Shown piece by piece: positions 48,068 through 57,680 of a stretch of 64,000 nucleotides of DNA. A program made the position numbers and the translations under genes. Source of the stretch: Ehretia macrophylla (Eukaryota; Streptophyta; Magnoliopsida; Boraginales; Ehretiaceae); assembly GCA_037974665.1 (NCBI GenBank), contig CM075783.1:9536762-9600761 (forward strand), in the 5' to 3' direction. Each line of letters begins with the position of its first letter. Position 1 is the first letter of the stretch. The notes under the pieces were generated by a model. The model ran no database searches, was not told the DNA's origin, and saw only the letters and a program-made list of their open reading frames with translations.

Positions 48068-48808
48068 CTAGTCCTTTATTATCAAACTAGCCACAATAGC
48101 TTTTCGACTCAATGCATCTGCAACAGTGTTAGCTTTTCCTGGCAAGTAGCTAATGGTACAATTATAATCATTCAACAATTCTAACCAACGCCTTTGCCTC
48201 ATATTCAAATCCTTTTGAGAAAACAGATATTTTAGACTTTTATGATCAGTAAATATCTCAAATTTGTTACCCCACAAATAATGATGTCATTTCTTCAAAG
48301 CAAAGACAACAGCAGCAAGCTCAAGATCGTGTGTAGGATAATTAAGTTCATATGGTTTCAATTTCTCCGAGGCATAAGCTATTACTTTACCATTTTGCAT
48401 AAGAACGCAACCCAAGCCTTCTTTCGAAGAATCACTATAAATCACCAAATTATCTATTCCTTCAGGCAATGCAAGGATAGGTGCAGTGGTAAGTCGCCTC
48501 TTCAATTCCTGAAAACTAGCTTTGCATTTATCATCCCAGTTAAACACAATTTTCTTTTGAGTTAAGGAAGTTAATGGTCCTGCAATTTTAGAAAAGTTCT
48601 TAACAAACCGCCTATAATAACCAGCCAAACCCAAGAAACTACGAACTTCTATGATAGTCTCAGGTCTCTTCCAAGACATAACCACCTCAATTTTCGCAGG
48701 ATCTACAGATATTCCTTCCTGTGAAATGATATGGCCTAAAAGGGCTACCTGTTTCAACCAGAGTTCGCATTTTCTAAATTTGACAAATAACCTATGTTCC
48801 TGCAATGT
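48068..48808 (-). pseudogene. Gypsy RT connection and RNase H (element B)
   Basis: The frame 48805-48287 contains [23 protein letters not shown], the RNase H start [13 protein letters not shown] and [14 protein letters not shown]. After a stop, the next frame (48277-48068) has [10 protein letters not shown] and [10 protein letters not shown]. The four acidic RNase H positions are therefore visible but split by a stop near 48285. Sequence is close to element A's RNase H but better preserved. Confidence 0.85.
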
Positions 48809-49577
48809 TCACATTACAATTCTCAAGTGCTCTTCATGCTTTGCCTCTGATTTAGAATACACTAGTATGTCATCAATAAAAATTACCACAAATTGGTCAA
48901 GGTAGGGTCTAAACACCCTCTGCATCAAATCCATAAAGGCGCCTAGAGCATTTGTCAACCCAAATGGTAGTACAACAAATTCATAGTGGCCATACTTGGT
49001 TCTAAAAGCAATCTTGGGCACATCTTCCTTCGGATTCGGTAGCTGATCAAACAATTCCTCAATCAAAGGCAAATGATATTTATTTTTCACAGTGACTTGA
49101 TTAAGACCTCGATAATCAATGTACAAATGCAAAGTACCGTCTTTCTTATTTACAAATGGTACAGGAGCACCCCAAGGCGATGAGCTAGGTTGAATAAAAC
49201 CCTTTTCAAGTAAACTCTGTAGCTGAATTTTTAACTCCTGCAATTCAGAGGGAACCATTCTATACGGAGTTCTAGAAATAGGATTAGTTCCTAGCAACAA
49301 GTCAATCATAAACTCTTTCTCGGTCAGGTGGTAACCCCGGCAACTCCTCAGAAAATACCCCCGAAAAATCTTTTACAACAGGTACCTCATTCAGTTTCAA
49401 TTTATCCCCAGGCTGATTAATCAAATAAGCTAAATATGCATCACAACATTTACTCAACATTTTAGTAGCTTTAATAGAAGAAATGATACAAGTCCCAGTA
49501 GATTTTTGGCTTCCGGTAATTTTAATAACATGTTGATCAGGTACTTCTAAAGTTATAATTTCCCTCCTACAATCCAA
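48809..49577 (-). pseudogene. Gypsy reverse transcriptase, missing motif A (element B)
   Basis: The frame 49577-49302 holds the linker ([23 protein letters not shown]), and a frameshift follows. The frame 49309-48809 has [39 protein letters not shown] and the catalytic FIDDILVYS. Between LFDQLPNP and EDVPKIAF about 24 residues typical of the family are absent, including the KIDLRSGYHQ block that carries the first catalytic Asp. The enzyme would be inactive even if the frame were repaired. Confidence 0.85.
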
Positions 49578-49589
49578 ACATGCATAATA

Positions 49590-49880
49590 TTACCCCAACA
49601 TGTCCATCCCCAAGATAACTTCAAAGTCCCGAAATGGCATGATTATCAAGTCAATTGGATACATATGCCCTTCAATGCAAATATCACAATCTTTACACAC
49701 AAACTCCGTAACAAATTTGGTACCCATAGGATTACTTACTTCAATTACATACGGTAGTTTATCAACTTTTAAAGCAGTAGATTGTGCACACATAGGAGTA
49801 ATAAATGAATGTGTAGCCCTAGTGTCAATCAAAACTACTACTGGTTGTCTATTAATAAGAAAAATACCTTCCACCACCAC
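49590..49880 (-). pseudogene. Gypsy aspartic protease, altered active site (element B)
   Basis: A 96-codon minus-strand frame has the retropepsin fold signature LIDTRATHSFI followed by VSNPMGT and VILGMDML. In active relatives the motif is D(S/T)GATHSF; here Gly is replaced by Arg directly after Asp-Thr, which should abolish activity. It lies between the gag zinc knuckles and the RT, as expected. Confidence 0.85.
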
Positions 49881-49984
49881 TGTCGTGTCCGGGAGCTCCT
49901 CCTAATCAAGTGCAAATACCCGTGCCTGGCGTCGTGGAATAGTAGCTGCTCCTGAAGCTCTAGTCTAAGTACTTTGGCCGGAAG

Positions 49985-50583
49985 GCTGTCCTTGTCCCTG
50001 TTTAAACCTGGGGCAATCTCTAGCTTTATGTTGATCACTACTGCAACCTACGCATCGACCTAATTTCTTTCAACACTCCACCTCCGTGTGGCCCTTGCGA
50101 TTGCAGTGACTGCACTACTGGTTTTTCTTGGCAGTAGCACCTCCCGTAGGGGCCCTATATGTAGATGTAGCGGAACTACCCTGTTGAGATATAGTGGTTA
50201 CTGGTCGGGTCTGTGACTGTCCCTGTAACTGGTTCTGAGCTGGCCTCGGTTGAAACTGTGCCTAAACTGATCCTGGATAGCTCTGGGTCTACCTCGGCTG
50301 CTGAGTCTAAACAGACTGCTGATACTGTCTCTGATAACCCTGACTCTGAGACTGATACTGCCGTTTACTCGACTGACTAGACTCGGCCAACACATTTGCC
50401 TTGCGTTTCTCATATCTCGACGCGGCCCTGACTACTGCAGCATAATTCGGATAATCCTGCGAAGACAAATTAAACATAATATCACTTCTCAGACCTTTGA
50501 TAAACCTCTGAATCTTCATATCCTCCAGCTGCACTAAAGCTAGCCCGTAACGAGAGAGTCTAGTGAAAGTAGTCTCGTGTGAA
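49985..50583 (-). pseudogene. Gypsy gag C-terminal half (element B)
   Basis: From about 50583 the minus strand reads FTRLSRYGLALV, then MKIQRFIKGLRSDI and a Gln/Ser-rich stretch (50534-50307). Zinc knuckles follow near 50120-49990: CSHCNRKGHTEVEC and CVGCSSDQHKARDC, with TAG and TGA stops beside the first. The N-terminal half of gag is not upstream on this strand. It lies inverted at 51353-51826. Confidence 0.8.
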
Positions 50584-51035
50584 GGTGTTGATTGTTGTTC
50601 TTTTTGAGACCTTGGGGTCTTGTATGTATTTGGTGGTTGTAACTAACTTGTAATCTTGTATGTTGGATAGGAAAGTAGATAGTATGTAATAATCGATAGT
50701 AGACCTATTTTTTTTTGTTGCATGTTTGGGTGTTAAGTAGTTAGCTTGTTAAGCTTGGCTTATAGCTAAGATGTACTACTTGAAATTAAAGTTAAAATTA
50801 TAACTTGCATGCTTGCATGATATCTATTTTGTTGTTTCATGGCTCGGATGGCGTTACGAAACTGGTTGACTATTTCAATCCTGGAAGTTAGGTGGTAAGA
50901 GATGTTTGTTTGTGATTCAGGAATTATATGTAACTATTTGTAGGTACCAGTTTAGTCCACGGTAAATAGGAGACTCTGTCCGAGTGACGGGTCTGGACTT
51001 GACCTATAGCGTGGGGTTGGGTTCGGGGCGTTACA
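50584..51035 (+). mobile_element. Inverted gypsy LTR 3' part
   Basis: Plus-strand LTR sequence ends GGGTTCGGGGCGTTACA at 51035. From about 50815 on it is the reverse complement of 44760-44983. The 50584-50810 part has no counterpart in the LTR at 44760-46505. It begins abruptly at the break with gag near 50583. Confidence 0.8.
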
Positions 51036-51041
51036 TTTAGG

Positions 51042-51053
51042 TGGTATCAGAGC
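51042..51053 (+). promoter_or_regulatory. Primer-binding site, initiator tRNA-Met
   Basis: TGGTATCAGAGC, a perfect 12-bp match to the plant initiator tRNA-Met primer site, six bases after the LTR end. Confidence 0.9.
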
Positions 51054-51352
51054 TATTAGAATGCATGAAGCCGGGTTAATTTCCTCGGTATGTGGGTATA
51101 AGTCCATGTGTGGAAGTTGAACTACGTGACTATGTGATTATTTAATTGCCTAAGTGCTTGAGTAAAGGACATGCTAGCATGTGAGAGGAATGTCAAAAGC
51201 ATGATATGATATGAATATGAAAAGTTTAGTGCTTAATGCTTGTTAAGTGTATTATATGTTGTCTTATGTGTACAAGGTGTTTTGAAACATGAATATGTTA
51301 TCTTTGAGTTATCTATTTGCCTATTATAACACTGCATTATTCTAGCATTGAG

Positions 51353-51826
51353 ATGAGGAGAAGGGGAAGACCGAGAAGAGAACCGGAAGAGGCTCCTAGG
51401 CAAGATGTACCTAGGCAGGAGGTAGGAGTAGCAGGGAATGTACCACAAGCGGGGAATGTACCACAGGGGCAGGAACTGACTAGTGCGCAGATTATGGCCA
51501 CAATGTCCTCTGCTATGAATGTTATTGATCAGTTTGTGACTCAACAGGGTCAAGCAGGGATTGGCAGAGGTAATCAGGCAGCTAGAGCCGAGGGTAGCGG
51601 AGCTGCATGGGGTAACTTGTTTGATAAGTTCCTGCATCACAGGGCATTCAGTTTTTATGGAGAACCGGATGATATGAAGACAGAAATATGGTTGAGTAAG
51701 TTTGAAAAAGTTGCTGCGATACTTGAGTGTACTGGAGAAAGAAAAATCACTTATGCTGCACTCTTACTTAAGGGTGACGTCGAGGAATGGTGGCGTACTG
51801 TTAGAGAAAAATGGGATGTACCATAG
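51353..51826 (+). pseudogene. Gypsy gag N-terminal half (inverted part of element B)
   Basis: ATG 51353 opens 157 codons: an Arg/Glu-rich start (MRRRGRPRREPEE), a Gln/Gly linker, then a capsid segment with FSFYGEPDD, ERKITYAALLLKGDVEEWW and VREKWDVP before a TAG. This is the standard N-terminal half of Tekay/Del gag. Its C-terminal half continues in the opposite orientation at 50583-49985, with about 35-40 codons missing between them. The position after an LTR end and primer site is normal for a gag start. Confidence 0.8.
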
Positions 51827-51836
51827 ACTACCCCTA

Positions 51837-52166
51837 GCTTGCATGACGGAGGTGTCATGAAGGGAGGGGCTAGAGAGGTACGTCGGGTGCGTGAGTAATG
51901 GGGAGTTACAAGAAGAACAGTTAAGATCGTGATGGCGTTTGGAGCTACACCGACTAGAGTATCCTTTATTGATTGGTCATTATAGTTAATGTGCTTATAT
52001 TGTTATTGATGATTGTTGTGTGTTTACTACTCAAAGGATGATTTTTAAGGAGTATAGTAAATACTGTTAGAGATCTATCGATTCCTTGTTGGGCTTATTT
52101 TATATAAGCTCACTCTCAATTATTGCATGCATACTAGTGTTACCGATCCAGATTATGGGTACGTGC
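51837..52166 (+). mobile_element. Gypsy LTR fragment related to the 30789-33414 solo LTR
   Basis: This is the reverse complement of about 31265-31615, sharing GGAGTTACAAGAAGAA, GTTTGGAGCTACACC, ATCCTTTATTGATTGGTCAT and ATTGCATGCATAC. It ends abruptly at GTACGTGCCT, where the 341-bp array begins. Confidence 0.8.
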
Positions 52167-52167
52167 C

Positions 52168-55100
52168 TCTATTACCGAATTCCACGGCACCTTGGGCAAG
52201 ACAAATTCACTTCAGGTAGAGGCTGGGCCCGCAAACCGAGGGCGTGGGGCTTGTTACCAGGTATCCGTCACTCCGATGCACATAACTTTTGATCCGTAAG
52301 GACTTACGCGGCGCACAACATACCGTTGAAAAGCTCTCCAAGAACTCTACGACGGGGGCAGCAAGCCTGCTCGGCTGGGCATGTTTTTGGGCCCCAAATT
52401 TGAACATTTTCATCAATTTTGGGACACTTTTCTTCATTTGCGTTGTTTTTCCATCCCGGATCGTACGTCGTGGGCCGCAAAAAGGACGACAACCTAATCC
52501 ATCACATTTCTTTTAACAAATCCCACGGCACCTTGGCCAAGACAATTTCATTTCACATAGAGGTTGGGCCCACAAACCGAGGGCGTAGGGCTTGTGACCA
52601 GGTATCCGTCGCTTCGGTGCCCATAACTTTGGATCTGCAAGGAGTTACGCGGCACCCTCCATACTGTTGGAAAGCCCTCCGAGAGCTCTACGACAAGGGC
52701 ACCAAGCCTACTCGGCTGCGCCTATTCTTGGAGCCCAAAATTGAATATTTTCATCAGTTTCGGGATACTTTTCTTCTTTTGTGCTGTTTTTTCATCTCGG
52801 ATCGTACGTCGTGAGCTGCAAAAAGAATGACAACCTAATCCATCAAATTTCTATTACCGAATCCCACAGTACTTTGGGCAAGACAATTTCACTTCACGTA
52901 GAGGCTGGGCCCGCAAACCGAGGGCGCGAGACTTGTGACCAGTTATCCGTCGCTCCGGTTCCCATAACTTTTGATCCGTAAGGAGTTATGCGGCGCACAA
53001 CATACTGTTGGAAGGCTCTCCGAGAGCTCTACAAAGGGGGCACCGATCGTGCTCGATTACGCTGATTTTTGGAGCCCAAAATCGAACATTTTCATCAGTT
53101 TTAGGACACTTTTCTTCTTTTGTGCTATTTTTTCATCCCGGATCGTAAGTCATAAGCAGCGAAAAGGACGACAACCTAGTCCATCACATTTCTATTACCG
53201 AATCCCACGGCACCTTGGGCAAGAGAACTTCACTTCACGTAGAGGCTGGGCCCGCAAGCCGAGGGCGTAGGGCATAGGACCAGGTTTCGGTCGCTCCGGT
53301 GCCCATAACTTTTGATCCGTAAGGAGTGACGCGGCGCACAGCATACCGTTGGAAAGCTTTCCGAGAGCTCTACGACAGGGGCACCCAACCTACATGGTTG
53401 CGCCTATTTTCGGAGCCCAAAATTGAACGTTTTCATCAATTCTGGGACACTTTTCTTCTTTTGCGATGTTTTTCCGTCCCGGATCATACGTCGTGAGCAG
53501 CGAAAAGGACGACAACCTAATCCATCACATTTTTATTACTGAATTCTACTGCATCTTGGGCAAGACAACTTCACTTCAGGTAGAGGCTGGGCCCTTAAAC
53601 CGAGGGCGTGGGACTTATAACCAGGTATCCGTGGCTCCGGTGCCCATAACTTTTGATCCGTAAGGACTTACGCGGTGCATAGCATACTGTTGGAAAGCTC
53701 TCCGAGAGCTCTACGACGAGCGCAGCAAGCCTACTAGGCTGCGTCTCTTTTTGGAGCGCAAAATTGTACGTTTTCATCAGTTTCGGGATACTTTTCTTCT
53801 TTTGTGCTATTTTTCCGTCCCAGATCGTATATCGTGAGCCGCGAAAATGACGACAACCAAATCCATCATATTTCTATTACCGAATCCCACAGTACCTTAG
53901 GCAAGACAACTTCACTTCACGTAGAGGCTGGGCCCGCAAACCGAGGGCGTGGGGCTTGTGACCAGGTATCCGTCACTCCGATGCCCATAACTTTTGATAC
54001 GTAAGGAGTTACGCTGCGCACAGCCTACCGTTGGAAAGCTCTCCTAGCGATCTACGGCGGGCACAGCAATCCTGCTCAGCTGTGCCTCTTTTTGGAGCCC
54101 AAAATCGAATGTTTTCAATAGTTTCAGGATACTTTTCTTCTTTTGCGCTGTTTTTTCGTCCCGAATCGTACGTCGTGAGCCGCGAAAAGGACGACAACCT
54201 AATCCATCATATTTCTATTACCGAATCCCACAACACCTTGGGTAAGACAACTTCACTTCAAGTAGAGGCTGGGCCTACAAACCGAGGGCGTGGGGCTTGT
54301 AACCAGGCATCCGTCGCTTCGATGCCCATAACTTTTGATCCGTAAGGAGTTACGGGACGCACAGCATACTGTTGGAAAGCTCTCCGAGAGCTCTACGATG
54401 AAGGAACCCAGCCTGTTAGACTGCGTCTATTTTCGGAGCCCAAAATCAAACGTTTTCATCAGTTTCGGGATATTTTTCTCCTTTTATGCTATTTTTTCGT
54501 CTCGGATCGTATGTCGTGAGCCACGAAAAGGACGACAACCTAATCCATCACATTTCTATTATCGAATCCCACCGCACCTTGGGCAAGATAATTTCACTTC
54601 ACGTAGAGGCTGGGCCCATAGACAGAGGGCATGGGGCTTGTGACCAGGTATCTATCGCTCCGGTGCCCATAACTTTTGATCTGTAAAGAGTTACGCGGCG
54701 CACAGCATACCGTTGGAAAGCTCTCCGAGAGCTCTACGATAGGGGTAACAAGCCTGCTTGGCTGCGCCTATTTTTGGAGCCTAATATCGAATGTTTTCAT
54801 CAGTTTCAGGACACTTTTCTTCTTTTGCGCTATTTTTCCGTCCTGGATCGTACGTCGTGAGCCGCGAAAAGGATGACAACCTAATCCATCACATTTCTAC
54901 TACCGAATCCCACGGCACCTTGGGCAAGACAACTTCACTTCACGTAGAGTCTGGGCCCGCAAACCAAGGGCGTGGGGCTTGTGACCAAGTATCTATTGCT
55001 CCGGTGCCCATAACTTTTGATCCGTAAGGATTTACGCGGAACACAACATACCGTTGGAAAGCTCTCCGAGAGCTCTACAACTGGGGCAAGAAGCCTGCTC

Positions 55101-55331
55101 GACTACGCCTATTTTCGGAGTCCAAAATTGAATATTTTCATCAGTTTCGGGACACTTTTCTTCTTTTGTGCTATTTTTTCGTCCCGAATCATACGTCGTG
55201 AGCCCCAAAAAGGACAACAACCTAATCCATCGCATTTCTATTACCGAATCCCATGGCACCTTGGGCAAGACAACTTTACTTCACGTAGAGGCTGGGCCCG
55301 CAAACCCAGGGCGTGGGGCTTGTGACCAGGT
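52168..55331. repeat. Tandem array of a 341-bp repeat, about 9.3 copies
   Basis: The block TACCGAATCCCACGGCACCTT recurs with its CCACGG position at 52182, 52523, 52864, 53205, 53546, 53887, 54228, 54569, 54910 and 55251, every interval exactly 341 bp. The copies differ by many substitutions but show no net indels. Shared blocks include CATAACTTTTGATCCGTAAGG, CCGTTGGAAAGCTCTCC and GTCGTGAGC.GCGAAAAGGA. As 341 is not a multiple of 3, a long reading frame cannot run through; the 60-100-codon frames in each unit simply recur. It is noticeably GC-richer than its surroundings. It sits inside gypsy LTR sequence. Confidence 0.97.
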
Positions 55332-55379
55332 CCATGCGTGTTCAATCTTCCACGTGTGACCCCTCTCAATCAGGTCGCA

Positions 55380-55523
55380 TGTGAAGGAGAGTGTTCGAAT
55401 ATAACACTTATTCCATATCGAAAAATCAGAAACTTTTAAACCATTTAATAAGATCCTGGGTTACTCCCCCTGACACCAATTGGTTTAAGATGGAACATCA
55501 GGATTCTTCATATGGTATCAGAG
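55380..55523 (+). mobile_element. TRIM-like short LTR with primer site
   Basis: A short TG...CA segment (TGTGAAGGAGAG at 55380 to GGATTCTTCA at 55510, 131 bp) contains ACTCCCCCTGACACCAATTGG. TGGTATCAGAG, an initiator tRNA-Met primer site, follows at 55513. Such short LTRs next to a primer site are typical of TRIM elements. A second LTR copy was not found. Confidence 0.45.
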
Positions 55524-56153
55524 TTAGACCCATGGTCTAGTCTCATTCATCTTCTTCGTGCGACCTATCTCAAATCATCAGGTCCACTTGTCTTCAATCT
55601 TTCGCGTGTACATAGTCCACACACCTTTAATCTTCCACATTTGTTATGTATCATATGTGTGTCAACCTTTCATGCGTGACCCATCTTATAGTCAACCTTA
55701 TCACACAATAAAGTCACGGAAGTTGTTCAACTTGCTCTTCTTCCTCTTCAACTACAGCTACTAGCTGGGGATTCACCTCAACTTCTCTTGAAACATGATA
55801 AATGAGGAGTAAGCAACAATGTTGCCCAGCGAGGAAGGTGATGCAACATACCGGGGCGCGCAACATGATATGCAATAAGACAACAACACATGCAACACCA
55901 AATAACTCAACCAATTAAACAAGTAAGTAACCATATATAAAAAGGATACGGTTCACTTGTCTTCAATTACGAGCCACGATCTAAGATCTTCAAGTAGGTG
56001 CTGGCAAAACCCTTATTCCTCTAAAAATGGGATACTCTGGATGTACCCCGATTCTACAACCCTTTCTCCTGAGGTAGGTCCATATGCCCCGACGAGGTGA
56101 ACCACGCCTCTGGGATAGTGGAGTATACTCAGTGAGAGAAAGGGAATAGGCAC
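55524..56153. other. Unassigned region between TRIM-like and gypsy LTR fragments
   Basis: No domain recognised. Phrases near 55580-55690 (CAGGTCCACTTGTCTTCAATC) resemble those just before the TRIM-like LTR (CAGGTCCATGCGTGTTCAATC), suggesting related internal or flanking sequence. Frames here are incidental. Confidence 0.35.
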
Positions 56154-57680
56154 CATGGTAGTCGAGGGAGCACGACAAGCCCGATGCCGCTTGTGTTTCT
56201 CGACGCTACCATGTCCGAAAAGGTTGCGCAACCCCGAGACAAGACCACGAGAATCAAGATCAACACATAACACATAAGAAGGACGACAAAGTAGGCCGCC
56301 CTCGTAAATAACCATAATATGCACAAAGTCATGATATAAACATAAAGGAGACAAAAGCATATTTTCTTCCACAACCTCCTCAAATAATTCAATTACACTT
56401 TAGACAAGCATATAATTACATAATAACACATTTACAAGCACTTATAAGCATCAAAATAGTCAATCACTACTTTTCCCCTTTCTTTAACCAAGTCATTCTT
56501 CCCCTATATGCATTTCGAAGTTACAAAACTAATGTCCAATCATTCTACATCCCTAATGAAGTCAAAAGACACCTATCAAGGCCATGAAAACCTGCTTTGG
56601 AGACAAAAGCTCGGGAAAGCCCCGAGCGGGTTTTAACTACAACTACCCTATTCGGACACCAATTTCACGTAAAGAAAGCACCAAAAGTGCTTTCGTGACC
56701 CAATGATACCTAATCTAAAGCCCAAACGTGCCCGGATTATAATTCATGAAAAACCCCTCTTTTTAAAGTTAGCCAATTTTGCATTTTAACTCATTTTTTA
56801 GCAATCTAACTACGTGTGAGTGTTTAACTAGTTCCAATAATGTCTAAAGCACCTAAAGTAGGGATCAATTCACTCTAATTATCCAATTACATCAAAACCC
56901 TAAAATCTCGTCACTATTTATCATCTTCTTTGAGATTTCAAGCATCAACCATGAAAATGGTTATTACACAACACAAACATGGTCTAGAGATCATAAATAA
57001 CATGTATCTAACATTATATGAGCACAACAATAGCCAAAAATAATAAATCTCAAAATTTCAAAACTTGACATAAACTTTAAATCAACAAAAAAACTAACTC
57101 CCTCACAATTTTGTTGATGCAAGCAAGTTGTAGAAGTCCTATAAGCTCCAAAAACTCCTCAAGATCAAGCCTAGAAGCCAAACTTGCATGAATTGATGAA
57201 GAAATCTCCTTCTTTCTCTCCTAGGGTACCATCGAGTTTAGGGGGTATTTTGGGCAATTTTGCTTTTGTTTTTATGAGTATATTGCATATATGTTGATTA
57301 TTTGAATATATGTTTGTGCATGTGCAATTAATTGAGGTCAAATGCTACTAAAATCTTGGTCAAATGAATTTAAACTCCAATTGTTTGCCAACTAATTTAA
57401 AACTAATGTTTACTTACGTAACACTACTCATACAAAGCGGAAAAATATTTTTCAAATGCATACTCCCGGCCCCCAAAGCTCAAAACTACCACTTCACGAC
57501 TCCTTTTATATGTCATGTGATTTAAGAAAAATTATTAATCGAACATTTAAGACAGTCAAATTTTTTATGAATAGTGTCCAATAGTAACACAATTAAACAA
57601 GGCAAGAAATGCACATAAAATGCTCAAGTACTTTATGCAGCAGATATTTAAAAGGTGTGATGAAATTCCCGGGCGTCACA
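56154..57680 (-). mobile_element. Ty3/gypsy LTR fragment of the element B family
   Basis: Closely matches 44983-46505 over about 1.5 kb in the same orientation, ending GGGCGTCACA at 57680. It lacks the last part of the LTR and the primer site. It could be the remains of element B's 5' LTR or a separate truncated copy. Confidence 0.85.

Noticed and set aside
52086-55359. About fifteen frames of 60-131 codons
   Set aside because: They recur once per 341-bp unit and shift phase because 341 is not divisible by 3. They are repeat artefacts unless transcripts prove otherwise.
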